From Armatimonadota bacterium (GTDB lineage Bacteria > Armatimonadota > Zipacnadia > JAUWAU01), in contig JAUWAU010000011.1 of assembly GCA_030601885.1 (NCBI GenBank), positions 124,001 to 188,000 of the forward strand: a stretch of 64,000 bases of DNA, given 5' to 3'. The notes beneath the pieces are model-generated. The model searched no databases and was not told where the DNA came from. It was given only the letters and a program-made list of their open reading frames with translations. This document shows positions 1 through 10,388 of this stretch, one piece after another. The first letter of the stretch is position 1. Each line of letters begins with the position of its first letter. The translations under genes were made by a program, and so were the position numbers.

Positions 1-20
1 ACGAAAGGAGCCGTATTGGT

Positions 21-620
21 ATGGCGTTGCAGCCGGGCAGGCGCGCGGAGCTGGACCTGGAGGATCGCGTTATACGAGTCGATCGGGTCCGCAAGACCGT
101 TAAGGGCGGACGTATCCCAAGCTCCCGGGTCGTCGTTGTTGTCGGCGATCGTCGGGGACACGTTGGGCTGGGCGTGGCCAAGGCGCGACAGGCCCCCGAC
201 GCCATCCGCAAGGCGCTCGACAGGGCCAAAAAGAGCTTGATTCGTGTGCCGCTCGACGGCTACACGATACCCCACTCGATCATTGGGAAGGTTAGCGGCG
301 CCAGGGTGCTGCTCAAGCCGGCATCGCGGGGCACCGGGATCATCGCCGGCGGCGCCGTGCGGCCGGTGGTAGAACTGGCGGGCATCCGAGATATCCTGAG
401 CAAGTCACTGGGCAGCAACAACGCTCTGAACTGCGCCAAGGCCGTCTTCGCGGCGCTCGGCAACCTTGCCGACCCACGAGCGGTCTCACAGGCCCGCGGC
501 AAGAGCATTAGGGATATGCTGGGTCGCGAATACCGCGACGCGTATGCTGAAGAGAGCGAGGACACGGCGACGGAAGAAGCGGCGCCGGCGCTCGCCGAAG
601 CCAAGCAGCCGCGGACGTAG
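21..620 (+). CDS. rpsE: 30S ribosomal protein S5
   Basis: S5 is a small-subunit ribosomal protein near the mRNA entry site and contributes to decoding accuracy. The 199-residue product has the double-stranded-RNA-binding-like N-terminal half (about residues 12-75, starting LEDRVIRVDRV and including KTVKGGR) and the C-terminal half with the family signature (GTGIIAGGAVRPVVELAGI, then GSNN). A consensus Shine-Dalgarno (AAAGGAG, 3-9) sits 11 bases before the ATG and fixes the start. The last 25 or so residues form an Ala/Glu-rich tail not needed for the fold. In most bacteria rpsE is followed by rpmD, rplO and secY; here 220 non-coding bases and then secD follow. Upstream context is outside the window. 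Confidence 0.97.
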   Translation: MALQPGRRAELDLEDRVIRVDRVRKTVKGGRIPSSRVVVVVGDRRGHVGLGVAKARQAPDAIRKALDRAKKSLIRVPLDGYTIPHSIIGKVSGARVLLKPASRGTGIIAGGAVRPVVELAGIRDILSKSLGSNNALNCAKAVFAALGNLADPRAVSQARGKSIRDMLGREYRDAYAEESEDTATEEAAPALAEAKQPRT

Positions 621-752
621 CTGCTGTTGCGGCGCTGAGATGCGTCGGCGTATGCTTCCATCATTTTCCCTCGCGCCCACGCGCCGCTCCGGACGACGGC
701 AGTCCCCCGATGCATCGCTCGCCCCATCGGCATGCGAGGCTGGGTGCTTCGT

Positions 753-782
753 TTGACAACGCCACAACGGTGCGCATATACT
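753..782 (+). promoter_or_regulatory. sigma70-type promoter for secDF
   Basis: A perfect TTGACA at 753-758 and a near-consensus TATACT at 777-782 are separated by 18 bases, placing a start site near 789, about 50 bases before the secD ATG. It shows that secD-secF can be transcribed independently of rpsE. The 621-752 stretch before it shows no gene. Confidence 0.75.
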
Positions 783-839
783 GCACCTGGGAGCCCTGAC
801 TGTGGCGGGGACCTGGGCTAGATTTCAGGAGTAGCGGCA

Positions 840-2882
840 ATGACGGGCAGCGCTGTTCGTAGGAGGCTTATCTTCCTGGTTGGCCTCACGCTGATCGCCT
901 TTCTCATGGTGTTTCAGCCCATCCGACTGGTGCGGGGCGAGGCAGAGAGCGTCCTTCAAGACAGCTTCACCTATGACCTCCGTAAGCCGGTGGTGGAGCC
1001 GGGCGATGACCGGGCCCAGAGGCTGGAGGAGAGGCGTAACGAGCTGCTGCGAAAGCTCAGAGAGGCTAATCCGGCGGATCCCGAGTGGATCGATGCTGTG
1101 GTGGTGCTCAGCGCACCCACGCAGCTCCGGGTGGACACCGTCATCCTGCCGGGACTCAAGGCCAAGGAGCAATCGGAGCAGTACGGAGCGCTGATCCTCC
1201 AGACGCTCAAGAAGGAGTTCCCCGGTGTCACGGAACTGGAGCCTGAGCACGAGGCGGACGAGGAGTCAGGCGAGGAGCCGGCGGCGACCTTCTGGCTATT
1301 CAACGTGTACAGGCCCATTCCGCACATTAACCTGGGCCTGGACCTCCGCGGCGGGCTGCATCTCGTGCTCCAGTGTCTGCCTTCAACGACGTTTCCCTTC
1401 GAGACCGACGAGGATCATCTGCTGCTACCCGAGATGTCGGCGGACGAGTTCGAGACGGCGGCAGCGGAGCTGCAGCAGGAGCTGAAGAACGAGCTCCTGA
1501 CGGCATTCCAACAGCGTGGGGTGGCTGTGCCGCGTCGGCTGGCAGTCAATGTAATGAGTAAGATGGACATGGAGGTCAGCACGGTCACGGAAACGCGTGA
1601 GGAGGCGGAAGCGCAGGAGCAGGTGGTGCGGAACTACCTCGAAGAGCGCTTTCCCACCATCAGCATGGGTGATGCCGAGAGGCTGCTCCTGGAGCGGGAC
1701 ACGGCGGAGAAGGTCAAGAACATCATTGAGCGGCGCATCAACGCTTTAGGTGTCGCCGAGTCCACCATCGAGATACAGGGCGGAGATCGGCTGATAGTGG
1801 AGATCCCGGGCACCAAGACCGCTGAGCGCGTCGAGCGGATCGTGGACAGCCGGGCGCTGCTGGAATTCAGGCTCGTCCCGGAACACTACAAGCTCGACGA
1901 GACGCAGGGGTTTGCCAGGGGCGAACGGCGCATCTGGCGTGACGGCGACGCGACGAGCGGCCCGATCGTGAGCGAGAAGACGGTGATGGGTGAGGCGACG
2001 CGTGAAGCGCTGGGCCGCGATCTGAAGCCCAAGACCATCGTGGTGCCGGATTACGAGTCGCCCGGTTCATGGGCGGTGCGCTTCGAGCTCAAGAACGAGA
2101 GGAAGCAAGCCTTCCATGCTATGACGCGCAAGGCGGTGGGCCAGCATCTGGCCATCATGCTGGATGGCAAGGTACAGATGGCGCCGGTTATCAAGAGTGC
2201 ATTGCCGGGCGGGGGCGTCATCACCGGCAAGTTCAGTGACCAGGAAGCCAAGGAGTTGGCTCTGCTGCTGAATGCCGGCGCTCTGCCGGTGCCCATCGAG
2301 ATAGTAGAGAACCGAACTATCAGCGCAACGCTCGGCGCGGACTCGATCAACAAGAGCGCGCGGGCAGGTATCATAGGATTCGTCGTCGTCCTTGCGTTCA
2401 TGATACTGTGGTACCGCGTCCCGGGCGCTATTGCCAATGTCGCGCTGGCCATTTACATGTTGCTGGTCCTGGCCGTGTACAGCTTTATCGGCGCCGTGCT
2501 CACGCTGCCGGGTATCGCTGGATTCATATTGTCCATCGGTATGGCCGTTGACGCAAACATCATCATTTTCGAGCGCTTGAAGGAGGAGCTTGCCACCGCC
2601 AAGACGATGCGCTCGGCGGTGGAGGCGGGCTTCAATCGCGCCTGGACCGCGATCCTGGACGCCAATGTCACCACGTTGATCGTGGCCGCCGTGCTGTACT
2701 ACTTCGGCACGGGGCCGATCCGGGGCTTCGCCGTGGTGCTGGGCATCGGCGTAAGCTGCAGCTTGTTCACCGCCATAACGGCGACCCGATGGATGATCAT
2801 CGTCGCCACCACGTCCAAGCTCGGAGGCATTGCGGGCCTATTCCGGACGGGGCTGGGCTCAAGCGGCGAGACATCAGCGTGA
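840..2882 (+). CDS. secD: Protein translocase subunit SecD
   Basis: SecD is the RND-superfamily membrane subunit that, with SecF, uses the proton-motive force to pull preproteins through SecYEG and release them on the periplasmic side. The 680-residue protein has TM1 at about 8-27, the conserved LGLDLRGGLHL motif near residue 165, a long periplasmic domain, and five C-terminal membrane segments carrying GMAVDANIIIFER (Asp571 in the proton-relay region). A Shine-Dalgarno AGGAG lies 7-8 bases upstream of the ATG. The region between TM1 and the LDLRGG motif is extended and acidic compared with E. coli SecD. The downstream partner is secF, 72 bases away. yajC, often adjacent in other bacteria, is not here. 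Confidence 0.97.
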   Translation: MTGSAVRRRLIFLVGLTLIAFLMVFQPIRLVRGEAESVLQDSFTYDLRKPVVEPGDDRAQRLEERRNELLRKLREANPADPEWIDAVVVLSAPTQLRVDTVILPGLKAKEQSEQYGALILQTLKKEFPGVTELEPEHEADEESGEEPAATFWLFNVYRPIPHINLGLDLRGGLHLVLQCLPSTTFPFETDEDHLLLPEMSADEFETAAAELQQELKNELLTAFQQRGVAVPRRLAVNVMSKMDMEVSTVTETREEAEAQEQVVRNYLEERFPTISMGDAERLLLERDTAEKVKNIIERRINALGVAESTIEIQGGDRLIVEIPGTKTAERVERIVDSRALLEFRLVPEHYKLDETQGFARGERRIWRDGDATSGPIVSEKTVMGEATREALGRDLKPKTIVVPDYESPGSWAVRFELKNERKQAFHAMTRKAVGQHLAIMLDGKVQMAPVIKSALPGGGVITGKFSDQEAKELALLLNAGALPVPIEIVENRTISATLGADSINKSARAGIIGFVVVLAFMILWYRVPGAIANVALAIYMLLVLAVYSFIGAVLTLPGIAGFILSIGMAVDANIIIFERLKEELATAKTMRSAVEAGFNRAWTAILDANVTTLIVAAVLYYFGTGPIRGFAVVLGIGVSCSLFTAITATRWMIIVATTSKLGGIAGLFRTGLGSSGETSA

Positions 2883-2954
2883 TGCAGCGCGCCGCCGCCG
2901 TCACACGACGCCGTAGCGGCCGGGCGGGAGCGCAATCAAGGAGGACAGACGCGG

Positions 2955-4109
2955 GTGCGGACGCCTCTGGGGGAAAGAATCGACCTCGTCGGACGGCGGC
3001 CCTTGTGGTTCAGCCTCTCGGCAGCTCTCATCATCGTTGGTCTCTTCTTCTGGGGCACGCGCGGGCTGAACAAGGGGATTGATTTCACCGGGGGCACGCT
3101 GCTCAAATATGAGACCATCGATCATCCGATAGTGGGCCCGGGAGCTCAAGACAAGGGCGATCTGGCGTCCGCGTACGGGCGCATCAGAACGATCGTCCAG
3201 GACGAGGGCATCGGCAAGTACACAGTCCGCGTGGGGCGCGACGGCCGCTTCGTGCACATCCGAACGTCCGCACAGACCGACGAGGAGGCAGAGAAGCAGC
3301 TTGACGCCGTCGGGGGCGCGATGGAAGAGGCGTTCGGGACGACGCTCACCAAGACCCGGGACATCGTCGGGCCGGTCATTGGCCGGGAGTTGGGCCTCAA
3401 CGCCATCAAGGCCCTCATTCTGGGCTTGGTGTTGATACTGATCTTCGTGAGCTGGCGGTACGAGTTTCGCTTCGCCGTCGCTGCCATCATCGCCTTGGCT
3501 CACGACGTGCTGATCCTGGTCGGCGTCTTCGCCATTACACAACGCGAGATCGACAGCTCCTTTGTGCCAGTGCTGCTCACGGTCGTGGGCTATTCCATCA
3601 ACGACACCATTGTTATTCTTGACAGGATCCGGGAGAACGTCCGCCTATACAGGCGCGAGCCTTTTGATGCTGTGGTCAACGCCAGCTTATGGCAGACCAT
3701 GGCGCGGTCCATCAACACGACTCTGACCACCTTGTTCACTCTCATTATGCTGTACTTCTTTGGCGGCGCCACCATCAACGACTTCGCTTTCGGCCTCATC
3801 GTGGGCATCACTTGCGGCGCATACTCCTCCATCTTTGTCGCAAGTCCGGTCGTGGTTGCGTGGCGGGAATTCAGCGACCGGCGGCAGGCGGCGGCGGCGG
3901 CCGCTTTCTCGCCTCGGGTATCGCCAGCGCCCGCACGCCAACGACCCCCGCCGGCAGCGCCCGAAGCGGGCGCGGCGGCGGATATGCCCGTGGGATCGCA
4001 GGCGAGCGCGGGCACAAGCGCGCAGCCGGCGGGCTCGGGGACGGCCCCCGCCCAGAAGCGCAAGAAGAAGCGGAAGGGTGCGTCACGCACCAGACGCAGG
4101 CGCTTCTGA
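2955..4109 (+). CDS. secF: Protein translocase subunit SecF
   Basis: SecF pairs with SecD in the translocon-associated SecDF motor. The start is GTG at 2955, set by AAGGAGG at 2938-2944. The protein has TM1 at about 15-35, the family motif GIDFTGG just after it, a periplasmic loop, and five more membrane segments with the SINDTIVILDRIRE motif. The 384 residues end in a long cytoplasmic Ala/Pro/Gly-rich tail finishing in a cluster of Arg and Lys, which is longer than usual for SecF and could interact with ribosomes or lipid (inference). It forms one operon with secD. Confidence 0.96.
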   Translation: MRTPLGERIDLVGRRPLWFSLSAALIIVGLFFWGTRGLNKGIDFTGGTLLKYETIDHPIVGPGAQDKGDLASAYGRIRTIVQDEGIGKYTVRVGRDGRFVHIRTSAQTDEEAEKQLDAVGGAMEEAFGTTLTKTRDIVGPVIGRELGLNAIKALILGLVLILIFVSWRYEFRFAVAAIIALAHDVLILVGVFAITQREIDSSFVPVLLTVVGYSINDTIVILDRIRENVRLYRREPFDAVVNASLWQTMARSINTTLTTLFTLIMLYFFGGATINDFAFGLIVGITCGAYSSIFVASPVVVAWREFSDRRQAAAAAAFSPRVSPAPARQRPPPAAPEAGAAADMPVGSQASAGTSAQPAGSGTAPAQKRKKKRKGASRTRRRRF

Positions 4110-4225
4110 CGGCAATAGCACATTCCCGCGCTTCCGGTGCTTCGTAGGGCAGGATGGGTGCCCCACGCTCCGCGGGAAGGACAACGCACGCTGCCCCAGC
4201 GCGGGCTGGGGCAGGTTTCGTAACT

Positions 4226-5233
4226 ATGGCCCCGCCCGAAGCGCACACACCCATGAACACGGAAGACAGAAGCCGAGCTACTCTACGGGCTGCGACGACG
4301 GCCATTGCCTCCAACTCCGCGCTCATCCTGGCCAAGATCGTCACCGGGCTGGTGTGCGGGTCGGTGGCTGTGCTATCGGAGGCACTCCATTCCGCCAACG
4401 ATCTGGTAGCCTCACTCATCGCCTTCCTGTCGCTGCGCAAGGCGAGCCAGCCGGCCGACCGGCGCCATCCCTACGGTCACGGCAAGTATGAGAGCCTGTC
4501 GGCGTTGATCGAGGCGGCGCTCATCTTTGTGGCTGCCGCGGCCATTGTCTATATGGCCGTCCGACGGGCCATCGTCGGCGGGACCGTTGAGCACAGTTGG
4601 GTGGCCGCCGTCGTGATGGGTGGCTCAGCGGTCGTCAACATGGCGGTCTCGACCTATCTGCTTCGCGTCGTCGAGCGGCATGAGTCGATAGCCCTTGAAG
4701 CCGACGCCTGGCACTTGCGCACCGACGCATACACGTGCGTCGGCGTATTCCTGGGGATGAGCGCCATAGCGCTGGGGGCGCCGCCCATAGTGGACCCGCT
4801 GGTGGCGCTGCCTGTCGGGCTTCTCATCGTCCATCGCGCCTACTTCCTGAGTCGTGACGCGCTCCGCCAACTGCTCGACCGGGCGCTGCCGCGGGATGAG
4901 GAGAGGCGAATCCTCGACATCGTGGCCAAGCATGGCGAGCAGTTCGTCGAGTTCCACGATGTTCGCTCTCGGCGTGCCGGCGGCGAGCGGCATCTGGACT
5001 TGCACATCGTCATGTGCCGCTCTGTGTCGGTGAGTGAGGCGCACGAGGTCGCTGATCACATGGAGCGGGAGATCGCGGAAACATTTCCCGGGACGCATGT
5101 CATGATGCACATCGAGCCGTGTACCGGCAGCGAGACGCTGCAATGCCGCAGGTGGGACAGGAAATGCCCCTACAGGCAGCCGGCGCGCGAAGCTGTCGCG
5201 GCAACGGCGGTGGAAAGGCGTGAGCAGAAGTGA
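4226..5233 (+). CDS. Cation diffusion facilitator (CDF) transporter
   Basis: A metal/proton antiporter of the inner membrane. The metal-site signature is HxxxD twice: His55-Asp59 in TM2 (LHSANDL) and His163-Asp167 in TM5 (WHLRTDAY), a pattern associated with zinc-transporting CDFs, plus the HPYGHGKYE loop between TM2 and TM3. A cytoplasmic cupredoxin-like CTD follows, ending in a short tail with three Cys (CTGSETLQC...CPY). The reading frame is open upstream to 4154; I chose ATG 4226 over 4154 and 4253, but none has a strong ribosome-binding site. The stop overlaps the next gene by four bases (GTGA), so it is translationally coupled to the Lrp-type regulator, which may respond to or regulate neighbouring functions. 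Confidence 0.9.
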   Translation: MAPPEAHTPMNTEDRSRATLRAATTAIASNSALILAKIVTGLVCGSVAVLSEALHSANDLVASLIAFLSLRKASQPADRRHPYGHGKYESLSALIEAALIFVAAAAIVYMAVRRAIVGGTVEHSWVAAVVMGGSAVVNMAVSTYLLRVVERHESIALEADAWHLRTDAYTCVGVFLGMSAIALGAPPIVDPLVALPVGLLIVHRAYFLSRDALRQLLDRALPRDEERRILDIVAKHGEQFVEFHDVRSRRAGGERHLDLHIVMCRSVSVSEAHEVADHMEREIAETFPGTHVMMHIEPCTGSETLQCRRWDRKCPYRQPAREAVAATAVERREQK

Positions 5234-5709
5234 AGCGCATCCTCGAAATCCTCGAACAGGACGCTCGGTGCTCTACCGAGGAGATCGCCACCCGGCTGGA
5301 CATGACGCCGGAGACCGTGGCCGATGGGATCAAGGAGTTGGAGCGAAATCGAACGATACTTGGCTATCGGGCCCTCGTGGATTGGGAGAAGGCCGGCAAC
5401 GGCAAGCTGTACGCCTTCATCGAGGTGAAGGCGGCGCCCGAGCCCCGAACCGGGTTCGACGAGGTGGCCGACCATATCTCCCGATTCCCCCAGGTGCACT
5501 CGCTGTATCTGATGTCGGGCCAGTACGATCTCATCGTGGTGGTCGAGGGCCAGGACCTGCGCGATATTGCGTCCTTCGTGGCCGAAGAGCTGGCCCCCCA
5601 TCCCCAGATCAGCGGCACGTCAACGCACTTCGTGCTCAGAACGTACAAGCGCGACGGCGTGCTCGTTGCCCCCGAATCCGACGACAAGCGTCTCGCGGTG
5701 TCGCCATGA
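5230..5709 (+). CDS. Lrp/AsnC-family transcriptional regulator
   Basis: An amino-acid-responsive DNA-binding regulator. The 159-residue product has an N-terminal winged helix-turn-helix (about residues 3-58, EILEQDARCSTEEIATRLDM then ETVADGIKELE) and a RAM ligand-binding/oligomerisation domain (about 65-140, with the FPQVHSLYLMSGQYDLIVVV core). The GTG start overlaps the stop of the CDF gene and its own stop overlaps the aminotransferase start (ATGA), so all three form one tightly coupled operon. A likely role is control of the adjacent aminotransferase in response to an amino acid; this is inference from position. Confidence 0.93.
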   Translation: MKRILEILEQDARCSTEEIATRLDMTPETVADGIKELERNRTILGYRALVDWEKAGNGKLYAFIEVKAAPEPRTGFDEVADHISRFPQVHSLYLMSGQYDLIVVVEGQDLRDIASFVAEELAPHPQISGTSTHFVLRTYKRDGVLVAPESDDKRLAVSP

Positions 5710-6887
5710 GCGGGCAACCTAAGGGCACCGAACGTACGTCGCGGGTCGCGCGCGAACTGCCACCGTCGGGCATTCGACGGTTTTTCGACCTGGTCATCGG
5801 CGTGCCGGACGTCATCACGCTGGGTGTAGGTGAGCCGGACTTCGCCACGCCATGGCACATCTGCGATGCGATGCTGCATGCACTTCGGCGCGGGCACACG
5901 TCCTACACGAGCAACCACGGCCTGCTCGAGCTGCGGCAGGAGATCTCGCGCATGCTCGAGCGTGACTATGGCGTGGCGTATAGCCCTGAGCGCGAGATCG
6001 TCGTTACGGCCGGCGTGAGCGAAGCCCTGGACGTGCTGCTGCGTGCAATCCTCGATCCCGGGGACGAAGTAATCGTCCCCGAGCCCTGCTACGTGGCCTA
6101 CAAGGCCTGCGTGTTGCTCGCCGGTGGGCGGCCCGTGGTTGTGGAAACACGCAGCGCGGACGGCTGGACGCTCTGCCCGGAAGCCGTGCAGGCGGCCGTG
6201 TCTCCCCGGACGAAGGCCCTGCTCATCGGGTATCCGAACAACCCCACCGGCGCTGTCATGACCTGCGAGCAACTGCAGCGGATCGTCGATGTCGCCGCCC
6301 AGGCGGATCTGCTCCTGATCTCTGACGAAATCTATGGCCGTCTGACCTATGAGGGCACCCACACGTGTGTGCCCGGGCTCTCCGGCGCGTGGGAGCGCAC
6401 CGTGCTGCTTAATGGCTTCTCGAAGGCCTACGCGATGACCGGATGGCGCATCGGCTTCGCCGCCGGGCCTGCCGACATCATCGAGGCGATGGTCAGGATT
6501 CACGCCTACACGGCTCTGTGTGCGCCTATCACCGGCCAGATCGCCGCTATCGAGGCGCTCGAAAACGGAGCTGAGGCGATGGCCGGCATGGTGCGAGAGT
6601 TCGGCCAGCGGCGCCGACTCTTCGTCAAGGGGCTCAAGGATGCCGGCCTGAGCTGCTTTGAGCCCAAGGGCGCCTTCTACACATTCCCATCCATCGAGCA
6701 CACCGGCGTCTCGTCCGAGGATTTCTGCGCTCGCCTGCTTCAGGAGGAGAAGGTAGCCGTCGTGCCGGGCACCGCCTTCGGCGACTGCGGCGAGGGCTAC
6801 GTGCGCTGCACCTACGCCAACAGCTTCGACGCCCTTCGTGAGGCCATCACGCGCATCAAGCGCTTCGTCGGCCGCCTGACCAGGTAG
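5706..6887 (+). CDS. Class I/II PLP-dependent aminotransferase
   Basis: A fold-type I pyridoxal-phosphate aminotransferase of 393 residues. Visible marks: GVGEPDF near the N-terminus, NNPTG at 178-182, the cofactor-ring Asp207 (SDEIYG), the Schiff-base Lys240 in SKAYAMTGWR, and the carboxylate-binding Arg367 (YVRCTY). This is the branch that contains aspartate, alanine and aromatic aminotransferases, often annotated AspB/AlaT-like; the exact substrate cannot be read from sequence. ATG 5706 overlaps the lrp stop by four bases. Pairing with an Lrp/AsnC regulator is common for this family in bacteria and archaea. Confidence 0.93.
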   Translation: MSGQPKGTERTSRVARELPPSGIRRFFDLVIGVPDVITLGVGEPDFATPWHICDAMLHALRRGHTSYTSNHGLLELRQEISRMLERDYGVAYSPEREIVVTAGVSEALDVLLRAILDPGDEVIVPEPCYVAYKACVLLAGGRPVVVETRSADGWTLCPEAVQAAVSPRTKALLIGYPNNPTGAVMTCEQLQRIVDVAAQADLLLISDEIYGRLTYEGTHTCVPGLSGAWERTVLLNGFSKAYAMTGWRIGFAAGPADIIEAMVRIHAYTALCAPITGQIAAIEALENGAEAMAGMVREFGQRRRLFVKGLKDAGLSCFEPKGAFYTFPSIEHTGVSSEDFCARLLQEEKVAVVPGTAFGDCGEGYVRCTYANSFDALREAITRIKRFVGRLTR

Positions 6888-7036
6888 GCCTCCCCAGCGC
6901 CAAGACTGCTTCCCGCGCCTCCCCGGGTTACCCCGCCAACTCAGATTCCCCGCGCATGTGGAGGGAAGTGCGAGCCAGAGGGGAACTAGCAGGGAAAGCC
7001 GAGCTCTGCGCTGTGGCCCGTCCGCCGGCGGCTGCA

Positions 7037-7174
7037 CTAAGAGCCTATCCTAAAACCAGCCGCTCCAAGAAATGTCATTCTGAGCAACGCGAAGAATCTC
7101 GTCCTGGCGGCTATTGCGAGATGCTTCGCCAGGCTCAACATGACAAATCAAGGGGTTTTGGGATAGGCTCTAAG
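7037..7174 (+). mobile_element. MITE-like palindromic element, intact copy
   Basis: A roughly 138-base non-coding element between the aminotransferase and icd. Its ends are inverted repeats of about 18 bases (GAGCCTATCCTAAAACC at 7041-7057; GGTTTTGGGATAGGCTC at 7154-7170, one mismatch), flanked on both sides by TAA (7038-7040 and 7171-7173), consistent with a 3-base target duplication. Inside is a second palindrome (TGTCATTCTGAGC ... GCTCAACATGACA). The first 49 bases recur exactly at 16954-17002. There is no ORF, so it would need a transposase in trans. A TNA-type duplication would fit the IS5-like IS427/IS1031 group (inference). The rest of 6888-7244 shows nothing else. Confidence 0.75.
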
Positions 7175-7244
7175 AAGCCGCCGCTCCGGCCCCCAGGCAG
7201 GCGCTGCTATTTATTCTACATGATGCAGAGAAAGGGACTTTGTC

Positions 7245-8609
<1,365 letters not shown>

Positions 8610-8628
8610 TGCTGCCCTAACCGGGAGC

Positions 8629-8646
8629 GCAGGCATCCCTGCCTGC
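8629..8646 (+). terminator. Short hairpin between convergent icd and FecR genes
   Basis: GCAGGC (8629-8634) and GCCTGC (8641-8646) form a 6-bp stem with a 6-base loop in the 56-base gap between convergent genes. The following bases (ATTCTTG) are only weakly T-rich, so this may be a bidirectional terminator or simply a small palindromic repeat. Confidence 0.35.
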
Positions 8647-8665
8647 ATTCTTGTCAGTCCGTCCG

Positions 8666-10387
8666 TCACTTGCGTCCAAGCTGAACCGCATAGCCGGCGC
8701 CGATGCTCCAGTTGGCGCCGGATTCCTTTTGCAGCACGAGCACGCCCGCTGCCCCGCCTGCTATTTGTTTGTAAGCCGCTATCGAGAACACCGACGGGAA
8801 GTCCTGTCGCTTCGCCTGCTCGACGAAGAGATCGACCCCGGCCCTCTGGTACAGCTTCGGGAAGTACAGCCCGATGGTGTGCAGGTCCCGGCCGGTTGGG
8901 TCTTCCCCGACCTCGGCGTAGACGTCCAGCCGCCGGGGCAGCGCCGAGATGGCGACGTCCACTGACTGCCCGGTGCCCTCGTCGAACATCTCGAGCACGT
9001 TTACGCCGACGACGGCCGGCCCGATGCTGTCGGCGATACGCGCGTATATTGCCTCGCCCGCGGCTCCCGGGTACGTCTCTGCGCGCTCGATGTAGGCGAT
9101 GTCGAGCTCGGGGCCCTTACGGATCTTGCCCCGCCATCGGATGCTGGTGACCCGACGAAAATCGTGGAGCGTTCCCAGCTCGTTGTTGTTCACCGGGCCG
9201 TTGAGGAAGCGCTGCCGCCCAAGCGTCCACTCCTGGCGTCTCGTGCGATGCGAAACGAAGGCTTCGTCGAGGCTGATGTCGGGCGAGGACTCGAAATCGT
9301 GGGTGAGGTTCGTCGCCAGCAAGAAGTAGTAGTCCTTGTACACGCTGCTACTGGTGACTCGTGCGCCGTACACGCTCTGCCCGCCGCCGATGAAGGCAAA
9401 CGGCCTGGCGCCCGTGGTAGGACCGAAGAAGCGCCTCTCGAAGACTCGCTCGCCGGCCGGCACCTGGCTCACCAGCGCCTGTGCGGGCGCCGAGACGGCG
9501 ATGGTCGGCAAGGCAGCCACTCGTGTGCGGTCGGAATGACCGGGGGTGGCAAAGACGACCGGTATGGGCGCGCTCGACCGGGGGCTTCGGCCGCGCTGCC
9601 TGCTCGAGATGGTCACCTCGATCAGGCCCGCTCCTTGTCTCGCCTCCTGTCGTTGTTCATCGCGCGTCGGGGCTGTCAGCACCTGCTGCTCGGTGACAAG
9701 CTGCATCTTCTGCTCCGTGCCGGCTGAGCTATTCGGTGTCGTGGTGATTGTCTGCCCGGACCACTCGCCTCTGAACCAGTTCTCGTAGCTGCCGCCCGGG
9801 TAGTTCTGCGACGGGGTGCTGCGCTGGCTGATAGTCCCATCGGGTTGACCGACCGCTTCAGCGCCAGCGCCTACCGTCCTGGTGCGTCCGGCACAGGTGA
9901 ACTCAACGAAGCCGTCCCACACGCGGACGGTCTCGATGGGGCGTTCGCCCGGGGCGGGCACCTCGTCGGGCCCGATGAACTCGAACGTACTGCCTTTCAC
10001 CGCTGCCACGGCGGTGTTGCCCTCGACGGTGGCTGTGCCGCTGACGATCTTCACGTACAGTCTGCCGCATCGCAGGCGAACGCGCTTGCCGGTGAGGTCG
10101 GTGATGACGAGGTCGGTGCGCTCGCCCATGCGGACGAAGCTGCCGTCGGGGAACGTGATTTGGCACTTGGAGCGTCGTCCCGTGCGCACCGCGCTATCGG
10201 CAGGCAGCAGCGTACCCACCTTACTCGGCTTCCACGGCGCCGCCTGCCTCAGCCTATGCATCACGGTAAGCAGGACGGCGGTGATCTTTGCGGACCTGGC
10301 TTGCTGCGCGGGCGCGATGGATTGGCCGACGGTCAAGGCCGTCATCACGGCCAGCGTGGCTGCTGCTGTCAGACGATGCCGAGCCAA
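8666..10387 (-). CDS. FecR-domain protein with barrel-like C-terminal half
   Basis: A secreted or outer-membrane protein. A signal peptide (MARHRLTAAATLAVMTALTV) is followed by a FecR domain (about residues 60-170; DSAVRTGRRSKCQITFPDG, RVRLRCGRLYVKI, GTATVEGNTAVAAVKGS), a Ser/Gln/Thr-rich linker, and a C-terminal half rich in alternating polar/aromatic strands (ASSIRWRGK-type, GLYFPKLYQRAG, GAGYAVQLG) that looks like an outer-membrane beta-barrel. The frame is open to ATG 10435, inside the cyclase gene; I prefer TTG 10387, 10 bases after AAGGAG (10398-10403), because that gives a clean signal peptide; GTG 10396 is the other option. Pairing of FecR-type sensors with CHASE2 cyclases is seen in other bacteria. 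Function unknown. Confidence 0.82.
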   Translation of the reverse strand: MARHRLTAAATLAVMTALTVGQSIAPAQQARSAKITAVLLTVMHRLRQAAPWKPSKVGTLLPADSAVRTGRRSKCQITFPDGSFVRMGERTDLVITDLTGKRVRLRCGRLYVKIVSGTATVEGNTAVAAVKGSTFEFIGPDEVPAPGERPIETVRVWDGFVEFTCAGRTRTVGAGAEAVGQPDGTISQRSTPSQNYPGGSYENWFRGEWSGQTITTTPNSSAGTEQKMQLVTEQQVLTAPTRDEQRQEARQGAGLIEVTISSRQRGRSPRSSAPIPVVFATPGHSDRTRVAALPTIAVSAPAQALVSQVPAGERVFERRFFGPTTGARPFAFIGGGQSVYGARVTSSSVYKDYYFLLATNLTHDFESSPDISLDEAFVSHRTRRQEWTLGRQRFLNGPVNNNELGTLHDFRRVTSIRWRGKIRKGPELDIAYIERAETYPGAAGEAIYARIADSIGPAVVGVNVLEMFDEGTGQSVDVAISALPRRLDVYAEVGEDPTGRDLHTIGLYFPKLYQRAGVDLFVEQAKRQDFPSVFSIAAYKQIAGGAAGVLVLQKESGANWSIGAGYAVQLGRK

Positions 10388-10388
10388 A

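Noticed and set aside
621-839. A hidden rpmD (L30) after rpsE
   Set aside because: No frame with the L30 pattern; the stretch holds a promoter instead.
5364-7037. 557-codon minus-strand frame across the Lrp and aminotransferase genes
   Set aside because: The plus-strand genes are both well-defined families with overlapping starts and stops; the antisense frame has no motif.
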